The position numbers and the translations under genes are program-made. A DNA stretch of 23,291 nucleotides from CAYHIW01 sp964356745 (GTDB lineage Bacteria; Patescibacteriota; Microgenomatia; UBA1406; GWC2-37-13), in assembly GCA_964356745.1 (NCBI GenBank), contig CAYHIW010000008.1, positions 1 to 23,291 on the forward strand. Reading direction: 5' to 3'. Position 1 is the first letter of the stretch. Every line of letters begins with the position of its first letter. The notes under the pieces are model-generated. The model did not search any database. It was given only the letters and a program-made list of their open reading frames with translations, and was not told the origin of the DNA. Shown here one piece after another: positions 1-7,260 of the stretch.

Positions 1-64
1 CGATAATCATAATTACGACAAGAAGCTCAATCAATGTGAATCCAACTTTAGATTTCAATTTCAT
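1..64 (-). CDS. Type IV prepilin-like protein, N-terminal fragment (cut by window edge)
   Basis: Only the first 21 codons are in the window. Reading down from the ATG at 64-62, the product begins MKLKSKVGFTLIELLVVIMI. This is a class III (type IV prepilin) signal: a short basic leader, Gly at the prepilin-peptidase cleavage site, Phe at +1, Glu at +5 of the mature protein, then the start of the hydrophobic assembly helix. PilD should cut after Gly8 and methylate the new N-terminus. An in-frame TAA lies just upstream (70-68), so this start is secure. It faces away from the pilB-pilT-pilC operon 870 bp to the right and is probably a major or minor pilin, or a pseudopilin, of the same machine. 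The rest of the protein is outside the window, so pilin and pseudopilin cannot be told apart. Confidence 0.88.
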   Translation of the reverse strand, partial: MKLKSKVGFTLIELLVVIMII

Positions 65-81
65 ATGTTAACTTAATTATC

Positions 82-110
82 AGCCTACTTTTATAAATTA
101 AGTTTGTCAA
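82..110 (-). promoter_or_regulatory. Candidate promoter of the prepilin gene
   Basis: On the minus strand a perfect TTGACA (110-105) is followed after 17 nt by TAGGCT (87-82), a 3/6 match to TATAAT; an alternative -10, GATAAT, lies at 81-76. Either gives a short 5' leader before the ATG at 64, so this gene does not follow the leaderless spacing seen elsewhere in the window. No ribosome binding site is visible. The perfect -35 is the main support. Confidence 0.45.
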
Positions 111-120
111 GCCCGCTCTA

Positions 121-177
121 TTAGAGCAAAGAGCAAATAGAAAAATGCAAAAATACAAATCAAAAATCAAAACTGAT
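121..177. repeat. A-rich degenerate 7-bp tandem repeat
   Basis: From 121 the sequence can be cut into consecutive heptamers such as TTAGAGC, AAAGAGC, AAATAGA, AAAATGC, AAAAATA, CAAATCA, AAAATCA. The units are degenerate but keep a run of A in a fixed phase. It lies between the prepilin gene and the palindromic element at 179-237, with no coding potential of note. Heptamer repeats of different sequence recur inside recG. Confidence 0.5.
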
Positions 178-178
178 T

Positions 179-237
179 TGTCATCCTGAATTCAGTTCAG
201 GATCTCGCTTGGATCCCGGATCAAGTCCGGGATGACA
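179..237. repeat. Nested palindromic element (TGTCATCC type)
   Basis: A 59-bp element with imperfect terminal inverted repeats (TGTCATCCTGAA on the left, TCCGGGATGACA on the right) and two internal perfect hairpins: ATCCTGAA/TTCAGGAT (183-190 with 196-203, loop 5) and ATCCCGGA/TCCGGGAT (213-220 with 226-233, loop 5). It lies just after the stop of the delta'-like gene, so it could also form 3'-end hairpins, although no clean T-run follows. A related element sits at 12717-12760. It looks like a dispersed non-coding repeat of the palindromic-element or MITE kind. Confidence 0.75.
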
Positions 238-242
238 GTGGG

Positions 243-893
243 TTAACTTTTTTTGTAGATCTTATATAAGTATATACAGGTGTCGTCGAAGATGGTTTGG
301 GCAGAAATATTATTTTGAATAAGGAGATTTCTGTTTGTTGTAATTTTTCTCATTATTTTAGAAGCGCTTCTGTCGCTCTCATATCGATTGCGAAAATAAA
401 AAAGAAATTCAAGAAGTAAGTCTTCGGGATCGCTTTTAAGTCGTTTCTCAACGTAACTACTTCCCATATTCTTAAGACTCCCTTTCATAAGCGACTCAAT
501 GAGCTGAGTCGTTTCTGGAGCAATATCAACCTGCTCTACTCGATCTAAAATTATAAGCTTGGATCTTGACATAACTGTGGGAAGAAGTCTTTTGTGATTC
601 TGGACCATCAGTACGAAAATAAGCATAGGAGAATGTTCTTCAAGCGTCTTAAGAAAAGCGTTTTGTGCCTCAAACGATGCTGTATCAAATTGTTTGAGGA
701 TGTAAAGATGCTTTTCACTTGCTGCATACTTAATTTCCTTTCCGATTTCGCGTATTTGATTTATCGAAAATTCTTTTCCCGCTGGTTCGTGAGTAAAAAT
801 AAAATGAGGAGTAATTTTTTCTTCTTTAATAAGTCCTTCAAGATATTTTTTACTTTTTTTTGGATCGGTGCTCACAAGAATAATAGGAAGCAT
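243..893 (-). CDS. DNA polymerase III delta'-like clamp-loader protein (degenerate)
   Basis: The 216-residue product carries the clamp-loader core signature of the delta'/tau-gamma family: an AQNAFLKTLEE helix (about residues 76-86) and a LLPTVMSRS segment (about 104-112), matching the AQNALLKTLEEP and ILPTIRSRC motifs of HolB and DnaX. The N-terminus keeps the beginning of the AAA+ fold, but no intact P-loop GxxGxGK is seen (TDPKKSKK stands in its place), and there is no zinc-binding cysteine cluster. This agrees with delta', which does not need to bind ATP. At about two-thirds of E. coli HolB length it probably lacks most of the collar domain. The predicted role is loading the beta clamp with HolA and DnaX. 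The ATG at 893 is preceded by TAAAAT (908-903) with a 9-nt gap. It is divergent from pilB. Confidence 0.72.
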   Translation of the reverse strand: MLPIILVSTDPKKSKKYLEGLIKEEKITPHFIFTHEPAGKEFSINQIREIGKEIKYAASEKHLYILKQFDTASFEAQNAFLKTLEEHSPMLIFVLMVQNHKRLLPTVMSRSKLIILDRVEQVDIAPETTQLIESLMKGSLKNMGSSYVEKRLKSDPEDLLLEFLFYFRNRYESDRSASKIMRKITTNRNLLIQNNISAQTIFDDTCIYLYKIYKKS

Positions 894-934
894 ATTGATT
901 GCATTTTAATACATTTCCTTGCTATATTGAAATT
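894..934. promoter_or_regulatory. Bidirectional promoter between delta'-like gene and pilB
   Basis: The start codons are 41 bp apart. On the plus strand TATATT (923-928) ends 6 nt before the pilB ATG at 935, with a weak TTGCAT (899-904) 18 nt upstream. On the minus strand TAAAAT (908-903) ends 9 nt before the ATG at 893. Both imply very short or absent 5' leaders. No Shine-Dalgarno sequence precedes either start. Confidence 0.5.
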
Positions 935-2641
935 ATGAATTTTCCTCCCAAACAACTGCTTTCTCAGATGGTGAAAAACGGAGCGATACCTAAAGAGAGC
1001 GCTGATGCCTATGAGCTTGAGAGCATTCAAAAAAACATTCCTATTTACGATTATCTACTAGCTCATTCCAAACTCAATAAAGTAGACGTTCTTAAAGCGG
1101 CAGCAGAAGTTTTACAGATTACATTCGTTGATTTAACAGCTTCTCCCATTGATCCTCAAGCAGCAGGTCTCGTGTCAGAAGCAGTCGCAAAGCGATTTAA
1201 CATTCTTCCCTATCGATTTGACCCAGCGACAAATATCTTGTATGTTGCAACAACCGACCCGTTTAACACAACCGTAACTGAGTTTATTGAAAAAAAAATT
1301 AAAAAGCGCGTAGTACTTTCTCTGGCAGATAATGGGAGCATAGAGAGAATGTTAGCTATATCATATGCCCAGGGACTCTCGCCTGAGGTAACAGCAGCTC
1401 TTAAGGAATACACTCCAGAAGAACAAAAAATTTTAACCACAGACAGCGTAATTAAAGAAGCGCCGATTGCGAAGATCGTCAGTACGATCTTAGAGTTTGC
1501 AGTTAAAAGTCGTGCGTCTGATATTCATATTGAAACAGACGAAACGCGTACAAGAATCCGTTATCGCATCGACGGATTTTTAATAGAAAAATTATCACTC
1601 CCTAAAACTATTCATGACGCTCTTATTTCGAGAGTCAAAATTCTCTCACAGATGAAAATCGACGAACGAAGGATTCCGCAGGATGGACGATTCGGTTTTA
1701 AACAAGGAACTGAGGAAATTGATCTTCGTGTCTCTTCGCTTCCCACAGTACACGGAGAAAAAATCGTCATGCGTCTTCTCAAAAAAACCGGAGGAATACC
1801 TCTCGTAGGAGAACTTGGATTACGTGGAATACAGCATAAGTCTCTCGAAAACGCAATATTAAAGCCGTACGGAATCATTCTTGTTACCGGTCCTACAGGA
1901 TCTGGAAAAACAACAACGCTTTATTCTATTTTGTCACGTCTTAATAAGCCAAATGTGAATATACTAACCCTTGAGGATCCTGTTGAATATCAACTTTCCG
2001 GCATCAACCAAGTACAAATCAACCCCCAAGCAGGACTCACTTTTGCTACAGGACTACGGGCATTTTTAAGACAAGACCCAAATATTATTCTTGTCGGAGA
2101 AATACGTGATAAAGAAACGACACAACTTGCAATACAAGCCGCGTTAACAGGACATTTAGTATTCTCTACTTTACATACCAACGATGCGGCAACCGCCATT
2201 CCCCGTCTTCTTGATCTTGGAGCAGAGCCATTTCTTGTTGCTTCTGTTTTGAATGCGTCCGTTGCCCAGCGTATCGCAAGAAGAATTTGCGATCATTGTA
2301 AGGAAGTTTATACTCCGACACCTGAAGTACAGGAAAATATAAGACATGTTTTGGGAGATTTTTTGCCAAAAAAATATAAAGATGGAGCGCCAATTCAACT
2401 TACCAAAGGAAAAGGATGTACGGAGTGTGGTAATAGCGGATATCTTGGTCGTATTGCGATTTTCGAGGTAATAGAAATTACCAATTCTATAAATAAAATG
2501 ATCGTGCAGCACAAGACGGCAAAGGAAATTGAAGAGCAGGCAAAACAAGAAGGACTCATCATCATGAAGCAGGATGGATATCTGAAGGCGCTTGACGGCA
2601 TCGTCACTATCGAGGAAGTGTTAAGAGTTGCAGAAGTATAG
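935..2641 (+). CDS. pilB: Type IV pilus assembly ATPase PilB (GspE/PilB family)
   Basis: 568 residues. The N-terminal region resembles the MshEN/GspE_N adaptor, followed by a PilB/GspE hexameric ATPase. Visible motifs: Walker A GPTGSGKT at 319-326, Walker B-like LVGEIRD around 386-392, the His box HLVFSTLHTND soon after, and a tetracysteine zinc site C452-x2-C455 ... C495-x2-C498, typical of extension ATPases and absent from PilT. It powers pilin polymerisation at the inner face of the cytoplasmic membrane. An upstream ATG at 899 would add 12 residues, but 935 is preferred: the family begins near here, the -10 hexamer lies at 923-928, and 899 would leave no room for the divergent promoter. 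It is the first gene of pilB-pilT-pilC, with 11 nt to pilT. Confidence 0.95.
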   Translation: MNFPPKQLLSQMVKNGAIPKESADAYELESIQKNIPIYDYLLAHSKLNKVDVLKAAAEVLQITFVDLTASPIDPQAAGLVSEAVAKRFNILPYRFDPATNILYVATTDPFNTTVTEFIEKKIKKRVVLSLADNGSIERMLAISYAQGLSPEVTAALKEYTPEEQKILTTDSVIKEAPIAKIVSTILEFAVKSRASDIHIETDETRTRIRYRIDGFLIEKLSLPKTIHDALISRVKILSQMKIDERRIPQDGRFGFKQGTEEIDLRVSSLPTVHGEKIVMRLLKKTGGIPLVGELGLRGIQHKSLENAILKPYGIILVTGPTGSGKTTTLYSILSRLNKPNVNILTLEDPVEYQLSGINQVQINPQAGLTFATGLRAFLRQDPNIILVGEIRDKETTQLAIQAALTGHLVFSTLHTNDAATAIPRLLDLGAEPFLVASVLNASVAQRIARRICDHCKEVYTPTPEVQENIRHVLGDFLPKKYKDGAPIQLTKGKGCTECGNSGYLGRIAIFEVIEITNSINKMIVQHKTAKEIEEQAKQEGLIIMKQDGYLKALDGIVTIEEVLRVAEV

Positions 2642-2652
2642 TATATTAAAGT

Positions 2653-3705
2653 ATGGACTTACATCAATTATTAGAATTAACAATTCAAAGGAACGCGTCA
2701 GATCTACATCTTGTTACTGGTTACTACCCTACGATTCGTGTTGACGGAGAACTTTTTTCCATTCGTACAGCACAACTTCTCACCAAGGAAGTTGCTCAGC
2801 AGATCATGTTTTCTATGTTGTCTGATGAACAAAAAGAAAACCTACTTGCTAATAAGGAAATTGACATGGGTTATGAGTATGCCAACACGCGATTTCGTGT
2901 GAATGTATATTCTGCACGTGGAGCTTATAACGCATCATTCCGAACCATTCCCGCAACAATCAAAACAATTGAAGAGCTTGGTTTACCCGCTTCCTTCCAT
3001 CACTTCAAAGATTTTAATAATGGACTTATATTGGTTACCGGGCCAACAGGAGAAGGAAAAAGCACAACGATCGCCTCTATCATTAACGAGATTAATGTAA
3101 ATCAATCACGACATATCATTACTATTGAAGATCCCATTGAGTATGTATATCCTCCATCAAAATCGATTATTTCGCAAAGAGAATTGCATGAAGATACATT
3201 TTCATGGAACATCTCACTTCGATCGGTGCTTCGTGAGGATCCAGATGTAGTACTTGTCGGAGAGATGCGTGATTACGAATCTACGCAACACGTATTAACT
3301 ATCGCCGAAACCGGGCATTTGGTATTTTCTACTCTACACACCAACTCTGCACCAGAAACCATTAATAGAATTATTGATATTTTTCCATCACACCAGCAAA
3401 ATCAAATAAGAACACAACTTGCCAGTGTTTTAAAAGCAGTAGTAAGTCAGAAACTGCTTCCCCGAGCCGATGTCAAGGGTCGTATTGCAGCGCTTGAGCT
3501 ACTCTATAACAACTCTGCTGTTTCATCTCTTATTCGTGAAGGAAAACCATATCTTCTTGATAACGTAATGCAAACGTCTGAAGCAGAAGGATTTATTTAT
3601 TTTGAAAAATATTTGGCGGAGTTATATCATCAAGGAAAAATAAGTAAAGATACGGCATTTGCCTATGCAATTCGACCTAAAGATCTTGAAAAATATTTAC
3701 GCTGA
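2653..3705 (+). CDS. pilT: Type IV pilus retraction ATPase PilT
   Basis: 350 residues, the normal length for PilT, which depolymerises pili and powers twitching and DNA uptake. The order is an N-terminal PAS-like region, then the RecA-like ATPase: Walker A GPTGEGKS (130-137), VGEMRD (202-207), His box HLVFSTLHTNSA, and the C-terminal PilT signature around NSAVSSLIREGK. It lacks the zinc tetracysteine of PilB, which separates the two. Residue 134 in the Walker A loop is Glu where Ser is usual; the Lys and Ser that contact nucleotide are intact, so activity is expected. The gene ends in TGA, showing that TGA is a stop here. It starts 11 nt after pilB with no ribosome binding site; a TATATT (2642-2647) lies 5 nt before the ATG. 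Confidence 0.93.
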   Translation: MDLHQLLELTIQRNASDLHLVTGYYPTIRVDGELFSIRTAQLLTKEVAQQIMFSMLSDEQKENLLANKEIDMGYEYANTRFRVNVYSARGAYNASFRTIPATIKTIEELGLPASFHHFKDFNNGLILVTGPTGEGKSTTIASIINEINVNQSRHIITIEDPIEYVYPPSKSIISQRELHEDTFSWNISLRSVLREDPDVVLVGEMRDYESTQHVLTIAETGHLVFSTLHTNSAPETINRIIDIFPSHQQNQIRTQLASVLKAVVSQKLLPRADVKGRIAALELLYNNSAVSSLIREGKPYLLDNVMQTSEAEGFIYFEKYLAELYHQGKISKDTAFAYAIRPKDLEKYLR

Positions 3706-3718
3706 TTGGTAATCCTCT

Positions 3719-4921
3719 ATGCGTTATTCATATCGAGCAATAAAAAATAACACCATTGAAAGCAACGTTATTGACGCGGAAAGTGAAACTGTTGTTATAG
3801 AATATCTAAAAAATAGAGGATATTTTCCCATCGAGATTAAACTACGCGATAGTCTAGAATACACCTATCTTCAGCGATTGTTCAACAGGATTACATTTAA
3901 TGATCTTGTTGATTTTACTAGGCAGTTGTCGATCATGTTAAACGCCGGTCTTACTCTTATTGAGTCGCTTGATATTCTTAAAAAGCAAGTGACTAAGGTA
4001 CCCCTGAGAAATCTTATTGACGATATTGGAAAAAAAATTCGCGGTGGTGGTACGTTTTCTTCTGCGCTTAGAAATTATCCTGACTATTTTTCCAATTTAT
4101 ACATAGCTCTTGTTCGGGCGGGGGAAGCATCGGGAAAGCTAGCTGACGTCATGAAAAAACTTTCTGAAAACATGGAGAAAGAACGAGATTTTAAAGGTAA
4201 ATTGAAAGGCGCTCTTATCTATCCTGCTATCGTTGTCGCGGGCATGATCTCTGTTATTTTTATTATGATTACGTTTGTTGTACCCAAACTTCTTGATCTT
4301 TATCGGGACTTTAGTATTGATTTACCTTGGAATACCAAATTACTCATTGTTCTTTCTAATTTTTTTGTACGTTTTTGGGTTCTTGTCATTCCAGGAGTTA
4401 TTGGTGGGGCATTTTTGCTTCGAAGGTACTTTAAAACTAAAAAAGGGAAGATGTTATTAGACTCGACTCTTTTGAAGCTTCCCGCGTTTAGTAATGTGAT
4501 TAAAATGGCAGCTCTTGTGGACTCAACCAGAACTCTTGCAATTCTTGTTTCGTCCGGTGTCTCAATTCTTGAAAGCATGACGATTATCACCGAAACGACA
4601 AGTAACGTGGTGTATCAGAATGCATTTAGGAACGTTTACAAAGAGATTGAGAGAGGGTCTTCAATTGGAACTGCATTTTCTTTGGATCCCATTTTTCCGC
4701 CAATACTTGTACAGATGACCATTGTTGGAGAAAGCACCGGACATCTGGATGAAACACTCGATAGGTTGTCTAAATACTTTCAAGCAGAGTCGGAGCTTGC
4801 GATAAAAGCAGTGACTACGCTTATTGAGCCAGCAATTCTAGTAGTCTTGGGTTTTGCCGTATCATTTATCATCCTCTCGGTCATAACCCCAATCTATAAT
4901 CTCACCACCTCAATAAAATAG
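3719..4921 (+). CDS. pilC: Type IV pilus inner-membrane platform protein PilC
   Basis: 400 residues, the standard PilC/GspF length. There are two T2SSF cytoplasmic four-helix modules (about 50-175 and 255-375), each followed by membrane helices: about 162-190, 207-233 and 363-394. The segment LVDFTRQLSIMLNAGLTLIESLD near residue 60 and the related LVDSTRTLAILVSSGVSILES near 265 are the duplicated family motif. PilC sits in the membrane and couples the PilB and PilT motors to pilin insertion. It is the last gene of the operon, 13 nt after pilT. The ATG at 3719 has no recognisable Shine-Dalgarno sequence or adjacent -10, consistent with an internal operon position. Its stop codon abuts the octamer array at 4921, which probably marks the 3' end of the operon. 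Confidence 0.94.
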   Translation: MRYSYRAIKNNTIESNVIDAESETVVIEYLKNRGYFPIEIKLRDSLEYTYLQRLFNRITFNDLVDFTRQLSIMLNAGLTLIESLDILKKQVTKVPLRNLIDDIGKKIRGGGTFSSALRNYPDYFSNLYIALVRAGEASGKLADVMKKLSENMEKERDFKGKLKGALIYPAIVVAGMISVIFIMITFVVPKLLDLYRDFSIDLPWNTKLLIVLSNFFVRFWVLVIPGVIGGAFLLRRYFKTKKGKMLLDSTLLKLPAFSNVIKMAALVDSTRTLAILVSSGVSILESMTIITETTSNVVYQNAFRNVYKEIERGSSIGTAFSLDPIFPPILVQMTIVGESTGHLDETLDRLSKYFQAESELAIKAVTTLIEPAILVVLGFAVSFIILSVITPIYNLTTSIK

Positions 4922-5026
4922 ATTGCTAAATGGTTAAATTGTTGAATTGTTGAATTGTTGAATTGTTGAATTGTTGAATTGTTACTTCATTATCTAGCCA
5001 TTTAGCAATTTACCAATTTGACAATT
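4921..5026. repeat. Inverted octamer-repeat array between pilC and recG; possible bidirectional terminator
   Basis: Eight octamers run on the plus strand (4921-4984): GATTGCTA, AATGGTTA, five copies of AATTGTTG (4937-4976), AATTGTTA. After a 10-nt spacer, four run on the minus strand (5026-4995): AATTGTCA, AATTGGTA, AATTGCTA, AATGGCTA. The outer parts form a perfect 12-bp inverted repeat (4922-4933 with 4998-5009). Lying between convergent genes, the folded RNA could end transcription both ways, but no GC-rich stem plus T-run is present. The same octamer vocabulary returns at 7083-7144. Confidence 0.8.
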
Positions 5027-5029
5027 CAG

Positions 5030-7069
5030 CTAGTCTCTGGATATTTCGTGTGCTCCACGTTTCTCCACCCTCTCTTTAAGTAAAGAATAATCGCTCAGTT
5101 GATAGTTTTCTATAAATGTTTTTACCGCGCTTCTTGTTTGTTCGATGAGTGGGAAATCTGCAAGAGAAGCGATTTTTAACTCAGTTACTCCATGTTGTTT
5201 GGTGCCATGAATTTCTCCTTCTCCACGATGAGCTAGATCGTATTCGGCAATTTCAAACCCACTGGTGTGTTGTGCAAAATATGACAAGCGCTTTTGCACG
5301 TGAGGGAAAATAGTTTCGGTAAAAAGAAGACAGTATGACTGGATATTATTTCTACCAACGCGACCACGTAATTGATGGAGTTGTGCAAGTCCAAATCGTT
5401 CTGCTCCTTCGATTACTATGATCGTCGCATCTGGAATATCAATCCCTACCTCAACAACCGAAGTTGAGACAAGAATCGAAAATTCTTTATTTTTAAAGCC
5501 TTGCATGACTCTTTCTTTTTCGTCCGACTTCATCCTACCATGAAGGAGGCCGAGCTTAAGCTTTGGAAAGATACTTTTTGAAAGCGTATCAAATTCTTTT
5601 GTTGCGGCACGTACCGACTGCATAGTCTCTTTTTCTGACTCTTCAATGAGAGGGCAGATTACGAAAACCTGCGCTTTTTGTTCTACTACGTGTTTTTGAA
5701 TCCATTCATATGCATTTTTGCGTTTTTCCTTTGGAACAAGAAATGACTTAATCGGGATTCGTCCTTTTGGCATTTCGCTAATCACCGACAGATCAAGTTC
5801 TCCATACAGCGCAAGCGCGGTAGTTCTTGGAATGGGTGTTGCGGTCATGGTTAGAAGATGGGGATTTATTCCTTTGGATTTTAAAATTGATCTTTGACGC
5901 ACGCCAAATCGGTGTTGCTCATCGATGACGACAAAGGCAACTTTGGAAGTATCAAATTGACGATTTAGCAACGCGTGAGTACCAATAACAACGTTGGTAT
6001 TTAGTATTTGGTATTTGGTATTTGGGGAGTTTTTTCCTGTTATAAGATCTACTTTGAGATTGGTTTTTGCAAAAAGTTTGGTGAGTGTTGCGTAATGTTG
6101 CTGAGCAAGGATTTCGGTTGGAGCCATAATGAGACTGTGAAAACCATTAAGATGAGCAATGTAACAGCCAATTGCCGCGACAACTGTCTTACCAGACCCT
6201 ACATCACCCTGGACAAATCGATTCATTGGTTGTGGTTTTCCTAGATCAGAAATCATATCGTCGAGTACTTTATTCTGATCGTTTGTCAAGGTAAACGGGA
6301 GGTGTTTTATGAACTCGTCAATATCCTTCCTATATATAAGTATATTAAGAGGGGTAGAGGTTTTTTCTTGTTTCCAGGACTGTTTTACTAGTTCCGACGA
6401 AAGTTGCAAAGTAAAAAGCTCATCAAAAGATAAGCGCTTTTTTGCTTGACTCAGAAGGGCCTTTGTTTCGGGAAAATGAATATGTTGATAACTATTGTTA
6501 ATCGCTAATAGTTGATTGTTAATTGTTAATTGTTTGGGAAGGTATTCTTCCTGCGAAATATTTTGTAAAACAAAATGTATTTTAGATCGTAGAGTATGAG
6601 ATGAAAGTCCTCTTTTTTCAGGATAGACCGGAGTAATTCTTCCCGTGTGAATGAGTGGGGATTTTTCTAAAAGTTCAAACTCAAGTGGTTCAAATGCAAG
6701 ACCTATTTTACTCTTCTTCACTTTTCCACTGATAGAAACGAGAACGTCTTTTTTTACTGTTTTTAAAATGTATGGTTGATTAAACCACGTTACTGTTATT
6801 TTTCCCGTTTCATCCTCAACAATAATTTCTTGTATGGTAATATGCCTTCGGGTATAGATTTGTTTGGTAGCGATAACTTTGCCTTGAATAGTAACTTGTT
6901 CGCCTTCTTGGAGAAATCCGACTTTTGATACGACGGAAACGTCATTGTATCTTGAAGGGAAGTAGTTAATAAGATCTTCAAATGTATTTACTCCAACAGA
7001 TTTCAGTTTTTTAATGGTGACTGCGCTTGTTGAGGGAAGGGATGTAACTGGAGTATTTAAATCGAGCAT
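5030..7069 (-). CDS. recG: ATP-dependent DNA helicase RecG
   Basis: 679 residues, the usual RecG length. The N-terminal wedge (OB-fold) domain contains the family phrase GVNTFEDLINYFPSRYND near residue 27. Helicase motifs follow: I GDVGSGKT (288-295), II DEQH (383-386), III TMTATPIPRT, V/VI STSVVEVGIDIP and QLRGRVGR, then the TRG-type end (RGEGEIHGT). RecG remodels stalled replication forks and Holliday junctions. Two stretches are read from short tandem repeats: KQLTINNQLLAINNS (about 178-192), between wedge and motor domains, and PNTKYQILNTN (about 349-359), replacing the usual helix before the VIGTHAL motif. All catalytic motifs are intact, so it should work. There is no good -10 next to the ATG; it may be read through from the micropeptide gene at 7260. 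It ends in TAG. Confidence 0.95.
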   Translation of the reverse strand: MLDLNTPVTSLPSTSAVTIKKLKSVGVNTFEDLINYFPSRYNDVSVVSKVGFLQEGEQVTIQGKVIATKQIYTRRHITIQEIIVEDETGKITVTWFNQPYILKTVKKDVLVSISGKVKKSKIGLAFEPLEFELLEKSPLIHTGRITPVYPEKRGLSSHTLRSKIHFVLQNISQEEYLPKQLTINNQLLAINNSYQHIHFPETKALLSQAKKRLSFDELFTLQLSSELVKQSWKQEKTSTPLNILIYRKDIDEFIKHLPFTLTNDQNKVLDDMISDLGKPQPMNRFVQGDVGSGKTVVAAIGCYIAHLNGFHSLIMAPTEILAQQHYATLTKLFAKTNLKVDLITGKNSPNTKYQILNTNVVIGTHALLNRQFDTSKVAFVVIDEQHRFGVRQRSILKSKGINPHLLTMTATPIPRTTALALYGELDLSVISEMPKGRIPIKSFLVPKEKRKNAYEWIQKHVVEQKAQVFVICPLIEESEKETMQSVRAATKEFDTLSKSIFPKLKLGLLHGRMKSDEKERVMQGFKNKEFSILVSTSVVEVGIDIPDATIIVIEGAERFGLAQLHQLRGRVGRNNIQSYCLLFTETIFPHVQKRLSYFAQHTSGFEIAEYDLAHRGEGEIHGTKQHGVTELKIASLADFPLIEQTRSAVKTFIENYQLSDYSLLKERVEKRGAHEISRD
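5998..6025. repeat. Heptamer tandem repeat inside recG (AAATACC family)
   Basis: Four 7-bp units on the plus strand: TATTTAG then three exact TATTTGG. On the coding strand they read as CCAAATA units, giving PNTKYQILNT at about residues 349-358 of RecG. Because the unit is not a multiple of three, successive copies pass through all frames and none creates a stop. It sits where most RecG proteins have a charged helix of variable length. Confidence 0.85.
6494..6535. repeat. Degenerate heptamer repeat inside recG (TTAACAA family)
   Basis: Six consecutive 7-mers on the plus strand: ATTGTTA, ATCGCTA, ATAGTTG, ATTGTTA, ATTGTTA, ATTGTTT, with a further weak unit before. Translated on the minus strand they give KQLTINNQLLAINN, residues about 179-192 of RecG, in the linker before the family's IHFP motif. 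The repeat is in frame, with no stop. Confidence 0.75.
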
Positions 7070-7082
7070 TGTTATTTTGTTA

Positions 7083-7144
7083 AATTGTTACATTGTCAAA
7101 TTGTTAGCCATTTAGCAATTTAACCATTTAACCATTTAACCATT
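7083..7144. repeat. Inverted octamer-repeat array upstream of recG
   Basis: Three octamers run on the plus strand (AATTGTTA 7083-7090, CATTGTCA 7091-7098, AATTGTTA 7099-7106). Overlapping them by two bases, five run on the minus strand (7144-7105): AATGGTTA three times, AATTGCTA, AATGGCTA. The last two units, in the same order, also occur at 5010-4995 beyond the other end of recG. On the minus strand a TTGACA (7099-7094) falls inside the array, but no matching -10 was found for recG. Confidence 0.78.
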
Positions 7145-7149
7145 TACTC

Positions 7150-7260
7150 TCATCGTAAAAATAGGAATGGTGCGAGGGAGGAGAAAATTAAGATGATGGT
7201 TGATATGGTTACGACAATTTTGATAAACCGATCTCGATTCAACAATTTAAACAATCTCAT
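7150..7260 (-). CDS. Putative 36-residue single-span membrane micropeptide
   Basis: A 36-codon frame that begins ATG at 7260 and ends TGA at 7150. The product has a basic N-terminus (MRLFKLLNRDRFIK), then a hydrophobic stretch from about residue 15 to 35 (IVVTISTIILIFSSLAPFLF), ending LR. This is the layout of a small single-pass membrane protein. Its strongest support is the promoter: a perfect TATAAT on the minus strand (7272-7267) ends exactly 6 nt before the ATG, the spacing shared by most genes in this window. It lies upstream of and co-directional with recG, and divergent from the penicillin-binding protein. No family is recognised. It could be a leader peptide, a toxin-like hydrophobic peptide, a small envelope protein or a chance frame. 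Confidence 0.5.
   Translation of the reverse strand: MRLFKLLNRDRFIKIVVTISTIILIFSSLAPFLFLR

Noticed and set aside
899..934. Upstream in-frame ATG for pilB at 899
   Set aside because: It would place the start inside the divergent promoter and add 12 residues not expected for the family. The ATG at 935 has a -10 hexamer 6 nt upstream.
594..938. Open frame of 114 codons on the plus strand
   Set aside because: It is antisense to the delta'-like gene and runs across the divergent promoter; its product is Phe/Lys/Cys-rich as expected from a shadow frame.
2171..2548. Open frame of 125 codons on the minus strand
   Set aside because: It is antisense to the ATPase and zinc region of pilB; its product is of odd composition, with no independent support.
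3703..3705. TGA recoded as Gly or Trp (code 25 or 4)
   Set aside because: TGA ends pilT at the expected length and no in-frame TGA interrupts any recognised gene.
4937..4984. CRISPR-like array
   Set aside because: The units are 8 bp, contiguous and without spacers, and no cas genes are present.
5030..7069. recG as a pseudogene because of internal repeats
   Set aside because: The frame is intact over 679 codons and all helicase motifs are present.
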